Origin: Herbiconiux oxytropis | GTDB taxonomy: Bacteria > Actinomycetota > Actinomycetes > Actinomycetales > Microbacteriaceae | Assembly: GCF_024979315.1 (NCBI RefSeq) | Contig: NZ_JANLCK010000003.1 | Coordinates: 186,001 to 250,000 of the forward strand | Reading direction: 5' to 3' | Length of the DNA: 64,000 nucleotides | In this document: positions 33,651-42,265 of the stretch, one piece after another | Layout of the letters: the number at the start of each line of letters is the position of its first letter | Numbering within the stretch: the first letter of the stretch is position 1 | The notes under the pieces: generated by a model | What the model saw: the letters and a program-made list of their open reading frames with translations, nothing else | Databases searched by the model: none | What the model was told of the DNA's origin: nothing | Position numbers and translations under genes: made by a program

Positions 33651-35711
33651 ATGAGGAAAATCACCGTCGGAGGCGTCAAGCGCCGCACAGGCCGGGTTCT
33701 GCAGCGCGCAGGAACGGTGCTCGCCACGACCCCGCGGGTGGTGGCGCCGGACGACTTCCCCGCGAGCTTCGCCCGCTGGGCCCGCTCCCGAACCAACCGC
33801 CTCAAGGCGCTGTACCCGGGCGAGTGGAAGAAGCAGTTCACCGCCAAGCCCACCACGAGCCGCGTGGCCGTGGTGGTGCACGTGCACTACACCGACCTCG
33901 TGCCGCAGATCGTCGAGGCGCTCGCCGCGATCCCCGTGCAGTTCGACCTCCTGGTCACCAACTCCTCCGGCGCGCCGGTCGAGATCGACATGGCCGCCAT
34001 GCCCTCGCTCGACCGCCTGCAGGTGTTCGACATCGCCAACCACGGCCGCGACATCCTGCCGCTGGTCTCCCTCGTGAACGCGGGGCTCCTCGACGACTAC
34101 GAGCTCGTCTTCAAGGTGCACACCAAGAAGAGCGCCTGGCGCGAGGGCCATGCCGACCTCGGCGGCTCCGGCGACGAGTGGCGGGAGAGCTTCTTCAGCG
34201 AGCTCGTGGGCTCGGTGGAGAACGTCACGCGCGTTCTGAACGAGTTCGCCTCCGACCCCTCGCTCGGCATCCTGACCTCGACGGGCAACGTGCTCGGCCC
34301 GGAGTTCTGGGGAGGCGACCGCGACATCGTGGGATCGCTGCTCCGGCGCATCCAGCTCGATCTCGAGCCCGACGGTCTGCGCTTCGCCGCCGGCTCCATC
34401 TACTGGATCCGCGGCTTCATCCTGCAGGGGCTCCGCTCGTTCGAGCTCTCGGCCTCCGACTTCGACGTCGAGGCGGGGCAGGTGGATGCCACGACCGCGC
34501 ACGCGATCGAGCGAATCATCGGCATCGTGGCCGGCGAGGCCGGCTACGACATCCGCGACACCTCGACGCTCGCCGAGGCCGGAACGGGCATCGGGGAGAC
34601 GGGCACTGCGGAGTGGACGCGGTTCACCCCCGAGTTCGAGCGCGTTCCGCGCGCGCGGGTGTTCCCCTTCTATCTGCCGCAGTTCCACACCTTCCCCGAG
34701 AACGACGAGTGGTGGGAAAAGGGCTTCACCGAGTGGTCGAACGTGGCCGCCGGCGTCCCCCTCTACCCGGGCCACATCCAGCCCCTGCTTCCGAGTGAGT
34801 TCGGCTTCTACGACCTCGCCAAGCCCGGAGTGCGCGACGCGCAGTACGAGCTCGCCACCTCGATGGGCATCGAGGGCTTCATGTACTACTACTACTGGTT
34901 CGCCGGCAAGAAGCTCATGCAGATGCCGATCGAGGATCTCGTGGCCGGAGACGGCGACCAGCCGTTCTGCATCATGTGGGCCAACGAGAACTGGACCAGG
35001 CGCTGGGACGGCAGTGAGAAGAACATCCTCATCGCCCAGGACTACGACCGCGTGCCCGCGACGCAGTTCATCCACGACGTGATGCCCCTTCTCACCGACC
35101 CCCGCTACAGCCGGATCGACGGCAAGCCCGTGATCGCGGTCTACCGCATCACCCAGATCCCGGACCACATCGAAGTGATCGCCTACTGGCGGAAGGCCGC
35201 GGAGGAGGCGGGGCTCCCCGGCCTGACGCTCCTCACGGTCGACGTGGGCACCTCGATGCAGGGCATCGAAGGGGAGGACCTCGCCGAGCACGGCCTCGAC
35301 GCGCACATGGAGTTCGCGCCGCACAACATGTTCTGGGGCGCCCTGCCCCGGGAGCACCGCGGCCTCGACCCGCGCTTCGAGGGCAACCTGCTGAGCTACC
35401 GGGCCATGGCCGAGCGCGCCGAGGAGCGGCTGAACACCGCGCCCCCCGAGCGCCGCTACCCGGGCGTGATGGTCAACTTCGACAACACCGCGCGCCGGCA
35501 GTGGCAGCCCGACATGTGGTACGGCTCGAACCCGTACACGTTCCGGCGCTGGCTCAACACGACCGTCTCGGCGGTCGCCGACCGCGACCGCGATGAGCGT
35601 GTGGTGTTCATCAACGCCTGGAACGAGTGGGCGGAGGGAGCCGTGCTCGAGCCCTCGCAGCGCTACGCCCGCACGTACCTCCTCGCCGTCCGCGACGTCC
35701 TGCACCGCTGA
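33651..35711 (+). CDS. RgpF-WbsX fusion glycosyltransferase
   Basis: A 686-residue two-domain protein. Residues about 50-300 are RgpF-like (VAVVVHVHYTDLVPQIVEAL, LVFKVHTKKSAWREG, FAAGSIYWIRGFIL). Residues about 335-680 match the WbsX-type glycosyltransferase domain: RVFPFYLPQFHTFPENDEWW, GFTEWSNVA, YYYYWFAGKKLM, WANENWTRRWDG and FINAWNEWAEGAVLEP, which are strongly conserved in that family. The start ATG 33651 follows AGAGG closely. It is probably in one unit with the coiled-coil protein and RgpF protein. The WbsX fold looks like a GH99-type barrel, so a hydrolase or transferase role are both conceivable. Confidence 0.9.
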   Translation: MRKITVGGVKRRTGRVLQRAGTVLATTPRVVAPDDFPASFARWARSRTNRLKALYPGEWKKQFTAKPTTSRVAVVVHVHYTDLVPQIVEALAAIPVQFDLLVTNSSGAPVEIDMAAMPSLDRLQVFDIANHGRDILPLVSLVNAGLLDDYELVFKVHTKKSAWREGHADLGGSGDEWRESFFSELVGSVENVTRVLNEFASDPSLGILTSTGNVLGPEFWGGDRDIVGSLLRRIQLDLEPDGLRFAAGSIYWIRGFILQGLRSFELSASDFDVEAGQVDATTAHAIERIIGIVAGEAGYDIRDTSTLAEAGTGIGETGTAEWTRFTPEFERVPRARVFPFYLPQFHTFPENDEWWEKGFTEWSNVAAGVPLYPGHIQPLLPSEFGFYDLAKPGVRDAQYELATSMGIEGFMYYYYWFAGKKLMQMPIEDLVAGDGDQPFCIMWANENWTRRWDGSEKNILIAQDYDRVPATQFIHDVMPLLTDPRYSRIDGKPVIAVYRITQIPDHIEVIAYWRKAAEEAGLPGLTLLTVDVGTSMQGIEGEDLAEHGLDAHMEFAPHNMFWGALPREHRGLDPRFEGNLLSYRAMAERAEERLNTAPPERRYPGVMVNFDNTARRQWQPDMWYGSNPYTFRRWLNTTVSAVADRDRDERVVFINAWNEWAEGAVLEPSQRYARTYLLAVRDVLHR

Positions 35712-35774
35712 GGTCCGTCGACCCGCCGACTCGCCGCGATTCAGCAGATCTGCGGCCACCCGACAGTCGTTGCC

Positions 35775-35780
35775 TAGGAT
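35775..35780 (+). promoter_or_regulatory. -10 hexamer of leaderless secreted-repeat gene
   Basis: TAGGAT followed by six bases and GTG 35787; no ribosome site at useful spacing. Confidence 0.5.
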
Positions 35781-35786
35781 GAACCC

Positions 35787-38408
35787 GTGATGGGTAGATC
35801 TCGGGTGCATCGTTTCGTGGCCTCAGCGGCGGCTTTCTTCGTCGTTCTCAGCGGCCTGACGGCCATCTCCCTGGCGGTCTCCGAGCCCGAACCGGCCTCC
35901 GCCGCCAACGCCGCCGACTTCAACCCCGGCAACATCATCAGCGACGCCAACTTCTTCAACGGCAACGCCATGAACGCGGGAGTCATCCAGAACTTCCTCA
36001 ACAACCAGGTGCCCTCGTGCGCCTCGGGCGCCACGTGTCTGAAGAGCTACACCCAGACCACCTGGACCAGGGCTGCCGACCCCATGTGCAACACCTACCA
36101 GGGCGCGGCCAACGAATCGTCTGCGACGATCATCGCCAAGGTCGGCCAGGCCTGCAACATCAGCCAGGCCGTGCTCCTCGTGCTCCTGCAGAAGGAGCAG
36201 TCGCTCATCACCTCCACGAACCCGAGCGCGCGGCAGTACGCCGCCGCCACCGGATTCGCGTGCCCCGACACGGCCCCCTGCGACGCGGAGTACTCGGGCT
36301 TCTACAACCAGGTCTACAAGGCGGCGTGGCAGTACAAGCGCTACTCGAACCCGCCGGGAACCTCGGCGTTCTTCACCTGGATCCCGGTCGGCAAGTACTC
36401 CAACATCCCGTACCACCCCGATGCCAACTGCGGCACGTCGCCCGTGCTCGTGCAGAACCGCGCCACCGCCGGCCTCTACTACTACACGCCCTACCAGCCC
36501 AACGCCACGGCGATGTCGGACATCTACGGCGGGCAGAACGACGGCTGCTCCTCCTACGGCAACCGCAACTTCTGGCGGCTCTACACCGACTGGTTCGGCA
36601 ACCCCACCCTCTCCAACGCCAAGCACGGCGCCCTCGACGAGGCCTTCGGCGTGCTGAACGGCGTGCAGGTCACCGGCTGGGCCGTCGATCCCTCGACCCC
36701 GAACCCCACGAGCATCTACGTCAGCGTCGACGGCAAGGGTGGCAGCTACCCGGCAGACAAGCCCCTGAACTGGATCGAGGGGCTCTACCCGGGCCTCGGT
36801 CAGAACCACGGCTACTCGCAGTTCGTCAAGACCACGCCCGGCCGCCACGAGGTCTGCGTCTCGCAGGCCAACGGCGTCTCGCTCGGCTGCAAGACCGTCA
36901 CCACGCCGAGCGACACCCGCGCGGCCGCCTCGGTCGACCTCGTCGAGGGCGTCGTCGGCGGAGTGCGCTTGAAGGGCTGGTCGGTCAACAAGCAGTCGGG
37001 CGCCCAGACCTACCTGTGGGTGAACGTCGACGGCAAGGGCCGGGCCTACAAGGTCGACCAGAAGCTGTCGTGGACCCCCACCCTCTACCCGGGCGTCGGC
37101 AACACGCACGGCTTCGACGTGGTCGCCGCCGCGTCTCCTGGCCTCCACAACATCTGCGCCTACGGCGTGGACTCGATCCTGCTCGGCTGCTACAAGGTGA
37201 CGGTGCCTCCGAATGAGGCCGGTGCCTTCCAGTCCGCCACGGGCGTGCTCGGCGGCATCAAGGTCGACGGCTGGACGCTCGACAAGCGCAGCACCGCCGC
37301 CACCTACATCTGGATCGACGTCAACGGCACGGGCCGCCCCTTCCGGGCGAACAAGGCCTCGGATGCCGCAGCGTCCGCCTATCCGTCAGCGGGCCGCAAC
37401 CACGGCTACAGCGAGACGATCCCCGCGAAGCCCGGCACCTACAAGGTCTGTGCCTACGGCACCCTCGAGAACACCGCCTACGGCTGCAAGAGCGTGACGG
37501 TGCCCTTCAACGAGGTGGGCTTCCTCGACTCGGTCGAGCCGGTGCTCGGAGGCGTGAACGTCTCGGGCTGGTCGCTCGTGCAGGGCAGCAAGGCCTCCAC
37601 CTACGTCTGGATCACCGTCGACGGAGCCGGTGGCGGCCCGATCCGCGCGAACAAGCCGCTGCCCTGGATCAACCAGCTCTACCCGGGGCTCGGCGCCAAC
37701 CACGGCTTCAGTGGGTTCGTCTCCGTGCCGGCCGGAAAGCACACGATCTGCGCCATCGGCACGAGCGAGCAGGCCAAGATCGGCTGCAAGGAGGTCACCG
37801 TGCCCTCGAGCGGCGCCGCCTCGCTGGACTCGCTGACCACCTCGAAGCTGAAGATCTCGCTCACGGGCTGGGCCGTCGACCGACTGTCCAAGAACCCGAC
37901 CTGGCTCTGGGTGAACGTCGACGGCGTCGGCCGGCCGTACAAGGTCGACAAGCCGCTCAGCTGGATCGACAACTACTTCAAGGGAGTGGGGCCGAACCAC
38001 GGCTTCGCCATCGACATCCCGGCGTCGGCGGGCCTGCACGAGGTGTGCGTCTGGCACAGCTTCGACAACCAGAGCCTCGGCTGCCGCACGGTCGACGTGC
38101 CCTCCGACGGCGCCGCGTCGATCGACAGCGTCACCGGTGTCAAGGGCGGAGTGGCCATCAAGGGCTGGTCGGTCGACCGCACCTCCACGGCGACGACCTA
38201 CATCTGGGTGCAGGTCGACGGCGGCAACGGCGGGCCCGTGAAGGCCGACAAGCCGCTCAGCTGGATCGACGCCTACTTCCCGGGAGTCGGTCCGAACCAC
38301 GGCATCGACACGGTCGTGCCCGCGGCGCCCGGCAACCGCCGGGTGTGCATCACGGCCACCTTCGACAACCGCAACCTGGGCTGCTACACGGTCACCGTGC
38401 CCTCCTGA
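35787..38408 (+). CDS. Secreted protein with six ~98-residue repeats
   Basis: Exported 873-residue protein. A signal peptide (about 1-40, ending ASAAN) precedes a roughly 235-residue N-terminal domain containing NPGNIISDANFFNG, QAVLLVLLQKEQSLIT and FWRLYTDWFGNPT, with several cysteines. This domain is known from actinobacterial surface proteins often labelled hemagglutinin or amidase-associated; its activity is not established. From about residue 281 six tandem repeats of about 98 residues follow. Each has GW-x-V/L-D/N, W-V-x-V-D/N-G, a PL-x-W-I motif, YPG-x-G-x-NHG, and two cysteines in V-C and GC contexts. GTG 35787 or adjacent ATG 35790 is the start. Probably a wall-bound adhesin. Confidence 0.85.
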   Translation: MMGRSRVHRFVASAAAFFVVLSGLTAISLAVSEPEPASAANAADFNPGNIISDANFFNGNAMNAGVIQNFLNNQVPSCASGATCLKSYTQTTWTRAADPMCNTYQGAANESSATIIAKVGQACNISQAVLLVLLQKEQSLITSTNPSARQYAAATGFACPDTAPCDAEYSGFYNQVYKAAWQYKRYSNPPGTSAFFTWIPVGKYSNIPYHPDANCGTSPVLVQNRATAGLYYYTPYQPNATAMSDIYGGQNDGCSSYGNRNFWRLYTDWFGNPTLSNAKHGALDEAFGVLNGVQVTGWAVDPSTPNPTSIYVSVDGKGGSYPADKPLNWIEGLYPGLGQNHGYSQFVKTTPGRHEVCVSQANGVSLGCKTVTTPSDTRAAASVDLVEGVVGGVRLKGWSVNKQSGAQTYLWVNVDGKGRAYKVDQKLSWTPTLYPGVGNTHGFDVVAAASPGLHNICAYGVDSILLGCYKVTVPPNEAGAFQSATGVLGGIKVDGWTLDKRSTAATYIWIDVNGTGRPFRANKASDAAASAYPSAGRNHGYSETIPAKPGTYKVCAYGTLENTAYGCKSVTVPFNEVGFLDSVEPVLGGVNVSGWSLVQGSKASTYVWITVDGAGGGPIRANKPLPWINQLYPGLGANHGFSGFVSVPAGKHTICAIGTSEQAKIGCKEVTVPSSGAASLDSLTTSKLKISLTGWAVDRLSKNPTWLWVNVDGVGRPYKVDKPLSWIDNYFKGVGPNHGFAIDIPASAGLHEVCVWHSFDNQSLGCRTVDVPSDGAASIDSVTGVKGGVAIKGWSVDRTSTATTYIWVQVDGGNGGPVKADKPLSWIDAYFPGVGPNHGIDTVVPAAPGNRRVCITATFDNRNLGCYTVTVPS
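36629..38405 (+). repeat. Six tandem ~296-bp coding repeats
   Basis: Six units of about 98 codons inside the secreted protein. Recurrent peptide pattern: GW, then about 13 residues to WVxVDG, KPLxWI, NHG, and C-x(8-11)-GC-x-x-V-T-V-P. Units diverge at the DNA level, so they are old duplications, not recent slippage products. Confidence 0.8.
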
Positions 38409-38434
38409 TTTCCGTTCGCCCCCGAGCGGGGCAC

Positions 38435-38440
38435 TAAGGT
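38435..38440 (+). promoter_or_regulatory. Possible -10 of epimerase gene
   Basis: TAAGGT preceded by a GCCCC/GGGGC hairpin (38418-38432) that could terminate the upstream gene. Transcription would start near 38447, giving a leader of about 47 nt that contains the palindrome at 38463. Confidence 0.3.
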
Positions 38441-38462
38441 GTTCAAGGTCGTCCAGGCAGGC

Positions 38463-38472
38463 GACAGCTGTC
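38463..38472. promoter_or_regulatory. Palindromic operator candidate GACAGCTGTC
   Basis: Core of a 12-bp palindrome CGACAGCTGTCG, 21 nt before the epimerase ATG. Same 10-mer as at 15020-15029, also intergenic. Confidence 0.35.
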
Positions 38473-38493
38473 GAACGGAAGGTCTGCTGCACC

Positions 38494-39597
38494 ATGAGCG
38501 AGTTGAGCGCGCACCGCGTGATCGTCACCGGAGGTGCCGGCTTCATCGGCTGCGCCCTGTCCGAGCGCCTGGCCGGCGCGGTGGGGAAGTGGGTCGTGAT
38601 CGACTCCCTGCACCCGCAGGTGCATGAGGTCCAGGAGCGGCCGGCTGCCCTGCACGAGGCGGCGGAGCTCGTGGTGGGTGACGTCACCGACCCGGCCGTC
38701 TGGGATGCGGTGCTCGCCGACGTGCAGCCGACCGTCGTCATCCACCTGGCCGCCGAGACCGGCACGGCGCAGTCGCTCGACGAGGCCACCCGGCACGCGC
38801 ACGTCAACGTCGTCGGCACCACCGTCATGCTCGACGCGCTCGGCCGGCACGGCATCGTGCCCGAGCGGTTCCTGCTGTCGTCGAGTCGTGCCGTCTACGG
38901 CGAGGGGGCGTGGGAGCGCGAGGGCGGCGAGGTCTTCTACCCCGGCCAGCGCTCGCACGCGCAGTTCGAGGCCGGCCAGTGGGACTTCGCGGGTGCCCGC
39001 CCGCTGCCGAGCACCGCAGCGCTCACCGTGCCCAAGCCCACGAGCGTCTACGGCGCCACGAAGCTCGCGCAGGAGAACATCCTCGCCGCCTGGGTCAACG
39101 CCCGCGACACGGCGCTCACCGTGCTGCGCCTGCAGAACGTCTACGGCCCCGGTCAGTCGCTCGTCAATTCCTACACCGGGATCGTCTCGCTGTTCAGCCA
39201 GCTCGCGCGCCGCGGAGAGAGCATCCCCATCTACGAGGACGGCGCCATCACGCGCGACTTCGTCTACATCGACGACGTGGCCGACGCCTTCGTGGCGGCC
39301 CTCGCCGAGCAGCCCTGCACCGAAACCGGCGCTCGCGCCGGGGTGGGCGTCGGGGCCGGCACGCCCACGTTCGACGTGGGGTCGGGAGTCGGCACCACCA
39401 TTCTGCAGCTCGCCGAGGCCATCGCCGCCTACTACTCGGCACCGGCGCCGCACATCACGGGCAGGTACCGCGATGGCGACGTGCGCCACGCGGAGTGCCG
39501 CATCGACGCCACCCTCGGCGCCCTCGAGTGGGAGCCGCGCTGGCCGCTGGACCGCGGGGTCGCGGGCCTGCAGGAGTGGATCGGCTCGCAGCTCTAG
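38494..39597 (+). CDS. NAD-dependent sugar epimerase (dTDP-L-rhamnose 4-epimerase-like)
   Basis: Extended SDR enzyme of 367 residues. It starts MSELSAHRVIVTGGAGFIGC; VIHLAAETGTAQSLDEATRH, LLSSSRAVYGEGAW, then an insertion (about 145-185, GGEVFYPGQRSHAQFEAGQW) before the catalytic YGATKLAQE. RLQNVYGPGQSL and ITRDFVYIDDVADAFV follow. The long insertion before the Tyr-Lys pair and the QNVYGPGQSL segment resemble dTDP-L-rhamnose 4-epimerases, which make dTDP-6-deoxy-L-talose. This fits the complete rml pathway in the window but is an inference. AAGG lies about ten bases before the ATG; a palindromic operator candidate lies in the leader. Confidence 0.85.
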   Translation: MSELSAHRVIVTGGAGFIGCALSERLAGAVGKWVVIDSLHPQVHEVQERPAALHEAAELVVGDVTDPAVWDAVLADVQPTVVIHLAAETGTAQSLDEATRHAHVNVVGTTVMLDALGRHGIVPERFLLSSSRAVYGEGAWEREGGEVFYPGQRSHAQFEAGQWDFAGARPLPSTAALTVPKPTSVYGATKLAQENILAAWVNARDTALTVLRLQNVYGPGQSLVNSYTGIVSLFSQLARRGESIPIYEDGAITRDFVYIDDVADAFVAALAEQPCTETGARAGVGVGAGTPTFDVGSGVGTTILQLAEAIAAYYSAPAPHITGRYRDGDVRHAECRIDATLGALEWEPRWPLDRGVAGLQEWIGSQL

Positions 39598-39687
39598 GTA
39601 CTGCCCAGGCAGGTTGGACAACCGGCTGATGGATGGTTGCTTGTTGATGCCGGTGTGGGGTCGGTGGTGGACCCAGGGTCCTGACCA

Positions 39688-40494
39688 TTATCCGTGGTGG
39701 ATGAAGCGGCTTCGGAGTGTGATGATCTGCTGGTCCGTGAGTGTGAGTCCGTTGCGGGCGTAGTCCTCGATCGTGCCGTATCGGGTGCGTAGTTCGTCGA
39801 GGGCGGCGTCGAGGTAGTCGTCGTCGACGCCGAGGATGGGTTGGAGGAGTTCTGTTCTCACCCCCTGCGTGTGAAGTGCTTCCAGCATGGGCCGCAGTGC
39901 GGGTGCGAGGTCGGTGTTGGTTTGGAGGTAGTCGGCGCGGACGTCGGTTTCGGAGGCGCCGAGGAGGAGCAGGAATGATGCCGCGGCCCATCCGGTTCGG
40001 TCCTTGCCTGTGGTGCAGTGGAACAGGGCGGCGCCGGTGCGGGTGTCGTCGATGAGGTCGAGGTAGAACTGCCGGTAGGCCGCCAGGGCGGAGGGCATGC
40101 TGACGAAATCGCGGTTCGCGTCGGTGAGGTAGCGGGCTGCCCGTCCGCCGCCGAGTGCCTCTTCGAGGCCTGCCGGATCGGCGAGCAGTGCGGGGATGGA
40201 GGCGGCGATGTTGTCGGGGGCGTCGGCTACGACGTCGAGCCAGATGCTCCTGATGTCCGCGGGCAGCCGGTCCAAGGCGCCGGCTCGCTCTGCCGCGGTG
40301 CGGAAATCGAAGACCGTCGTGATCCCGAGCTTCACCACGGCTTCTCTGTCGGCGTCATCGAGATTGGTCAACGATGCCGAACGGTACAGGACCCCCGTTC
40401 TGACTGTTCCTCCGGCAACGGGGATGCCGCCGAGATCGCGCATATTGGGGGCGCTTGCGAGTACTACTCGGCGGTCGGGTAGCTGTTCGGACAT
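39688..40494 (-). CDS. PtpB-like tyrosine/lipid phosphatase
   Basis: Protein of 268 residues of the Y_phosphatase3 family, related to mycobacterial PtpB and other dual-specificity or phosphoinositide phosphatases. The catalytic loop HCTTGKDRTG (159-168) has the CX5R motif with Cys160 and Arg166, and Lys163/Asp164 typical of PtpB-like enzymes. RDLGGIPVAGG (19-29) and VLYRSASL are conserved N-terminal segments. GAGGAG lies four bases before the ATG. It lies 31 nt downstream of the LuxR regulator and is likely co-transcribed. No signal peptide is seen. Base composition is lower in G+C than neighbours, in keeping with acquisition. Confidence 0.9.
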   Translation of the reverse strand: MSEQLPDRRVVLASAPNMRDLGGIPVAGGTVRTGVLYRSASLTNLDDADREAVVKLGITTVFDFRTAAERAGALDRLPADIRSIWLDVVADAPDNIAASIPALLADPAGLEEALGGGRAARYLTDANRDFVSMPSALAAYRQFYLDLIDDTRTGAALFHCTTGKDRTGWAAASFLLLLGASETDVRADYLQTNTDLAPALRPMLEALHTQGVRTELLQPILGVDDDYLDAALDELRTRYGTIEDYARNGLTLTDQQIITLRSRFIHHG

Positions 40495-40525
40495 CGGTCT
40501 CCTCGTTCGTTGTTCGACGATCTGG

Positions 40526-42001
40526 TCAGTGGTTGTCCGCCGCCTGGATTGCGCCTCGCCGCGTGGTCACGCCTAGTTTTCGATAGATCGAGCGGATGTG
40601 GGACTTGACGGTGGGGTAGGCGATGCTGAGTTGTGCCGCGATCTCGTCGGCTGTCATCGGGGTGCGCAGATAGGTCAGGATCTCTTTCTCGCGCTTGGTC
40701 AGTACTCCGGCGAGCTGGGTTGAGAGACGGGCCCGCCGTTCCAGGATCGTGCGGAGGAATTCGTGATGTGTGGATCCGTGGAGCGCGTGTGCGTTCAGGA
40801 GATCGGTGAGGACGTGATCGGCGGCGAGAAAGGGGGCGATGATCCGTTCCGGGAGGGCGGTCTCGAGCGCTCGTTCCACCTGGTCGTGGGCCTGGCGTCC
40901 GCGCCCGGCGGAAGCGTTCGACGCTGCCGAGGTCACGAGCGTGCTGACCCGTGCGTAGCGGGGAAGACCGGCTGCCGCTGCCAGGCGGAGGGCCTGGTTC
41001 GAGGGGACCGGATCTTCCAGGACGCGGTACAGCTCGGCGAGAAGCGCATGCGCAACGGCCGCTCCGGTGCGCGTGAGCGCGGGACGCGCGATGCTGCGTG
41101 CTTGCTCGTCTCGTCCTTGAGCGTGCGCGAGCCAGGCTGCGGCAACCCGCCGTAAGGTGTCCCACGGGATTCCATGCTTGTCCGCAGCGCTGACACCGTC
41201 GAGGGTGCGTCCCGCGGAGTGATAGCGATCCTCCCGGTTCAGGGCGATGAGAGACAGGACGAGGTAGAGGCGGGCGAGTGCTTCGAAGTCGGTTCCCGGG
41301 CTGCCCTCGACGATGATCGAGTCGAACTGGGTGATCGCTTCCTCGAAGTCTCCACGCCAGAATGCGATGCACCCTCTGTTCGCTTGAGGGAGGCCGCCTT
41401 CGAAACGGTCCCAGTCCGACGCTGCCTCCCGAACCGGGAGCGCCTCGAGAAGCCGTTCGGCTTCGGTGAACTCCCCTGCGTGGGTGAGTGCGAAGGCGAG
41501 ATTGGACTGCGCGAGGCGGAACGTTTCCATTCGTCCTTGGAGTTGTGCCTCGTCGCTCGCGGAGCGCAGCAGCCCGATCGCGCGGGGAAAATCGCGGCGG
41601 AGTCGAATCTCCGTCCAGCCGAGGAGAAAGAGAGCGGAAGGGTAGTCGTCCTCCGGCTCACACAGGACGAGGGCTCGGTGCGCCCGATCCGCGACGGCCG
41701 CCTTGGTCGGGGTGTCCGGGGCGAGGAGCAGATCGGTGAAGCAGCTCACGAAGTCGTCCGCAGCAACCCGCAGACCCTGCCCGCGAAGGAACTCCGCGCC
41801 GTACGGGTCGCCGCTGAGGTCGCGGCAGCACGCCCGGATGAGCAGGATGTGGGCATCCTGCTCATCCGGGAACGACAGGCACACCTGTTCCAACTCGCGT
41901 GTCCGGGACTCGAGGATCAAGCGCAGCCAGTTCTTCCGCAGGGCACTACGCGCCCGGCCGACATCGCCGCAGGCGAGCGCCTCGAGCATCACGTCGATCA
42001 T
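40526..42001 (-). CDS. LuxR-type transcriptional regulator with TPR-like body
   Basis: A 491-residue regulator. Most of the protein is helical with repeated ALA/LLGW-type segments resembling the TPR-like sensor part of MalT-type LuxR regulators, without the N-terminal ATPase (no Walker motif). The last 60 residues form the LuxR HTH: LTKREKEILTYLRTPMTADE, IAAQLSIAYPTVKSHIRSIY, RKLGVTTR. ATG 42001 is preferred over an upstream extension because TACTTT lies exactly six bases before it. Likely controls the co-oriented phosphatase and perhaps the divergent genes at 42266. Ligand unknown. Confidence 0.85.
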   Translation of the reverse strand: MIDVMLEALACGDVGRARSALRKNWLRLILESRTRELEQVCLSFPDEQDAHILLIRACCRDLSGDPYGAEFLRGQGLRVAADDFVSCFTDLLLAPDTPTKAAVADRAHRALVLCEPEDDYPSALFLLGWTEIRLRRDFPRAIGLLRSASDEAQLQGRMETFRLAQSNLAFALTHAGEFTEAERLLEALPVREAASDWDRFEGGLPQANRGCIAFWRGDFEEAITQFDSIIVEGSPGTDFEALARLYLVLSLIALNREDRYHSAGRTLDGVSAADKHGIPWDTLRRVAAAWLAHAQGRDEQARSIARPALTRTGAAVAHALLAELYRVLEDPVPSNQALRLAAAAGLPRYARVSTLVTSAASNASAGRGRQAHDQVERALETALPERIIAPFLAADHVLTDLLNAHALHGSTHHEFLRTILERRARLSTQLAGVLTKREKEILTYLRTPMTADEIAAQLSIAYPTVKSHIRSIYRKLGVTTRRGAIQAADNH

Positions 42002-42007
42002 TCCCCC

Positions 42008-42013
42008 AAAGTA
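42008..42013 (-). promoter_or_regulatory. -10 hexamer of leaderless luxR-type gene
   Basis: TACTTT on the minus strand, six bases (GGGGGA) before ATG 42001. Confidence 0.45.
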
Positions 42014-42117
42014 TCGAGTCGGTCGCGCGGAGGGCGAGCGTGCCGACTGATGCGGTGGGAGGAGCCCCACCGGTTCAGGGCACACGACGACGATACGAGT
42101 CGTCAGCGGCAGAGGAG

Positions 42118-42148
42118 CCCGGTCTCATCCGCTACGGATGAGACCGGG
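42118..42148. repeat. Perfect 14-bp inverted repeat
   Basis: Arms CCCGGTCTCATCCG and its exact complement separated by CTA, between the divergent LuxR gene and the 42266 remnant. No T-run follows on either strand, so it may be an operator, an mRNA structure or a scar of an insertion instead of an ordinary terminator. Confidence 0.75.
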
Positions 42149-42265
42149 CCCTGCGTCGGCGCGAGCCGGTGAGACTGGCGCTGGTGATCGTCGGCCACTG
42201 GCATCCGGTCATTCAACGGGGCAAGGGTGCGATTCGGATGTGCAGCAGCACACTGAAGAAGGGAA

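Noticed and set aside
36629-38405. CRISPR-like or tandem DNA repeat array
   Set aside because: The repeats are ~296 bp, in-frame and protein-coding; no short identical repeats with spacers exist anywhere in the window.
38463-38472. Palindrome as a LexA (SOS) box
   Set aside because: Actinobacterial LexA boxes are of CGAAC-N4-GTTCG type; GACAGCTGTC does not fit.
40526-42085. Longer N-terminus of the LuxR-type regulator
   Set aside because: The 28 extra residues are Pro/Ser/Arg-rich and include the TACTTT promoter hexamer; start at ATG 42001 is better supported.
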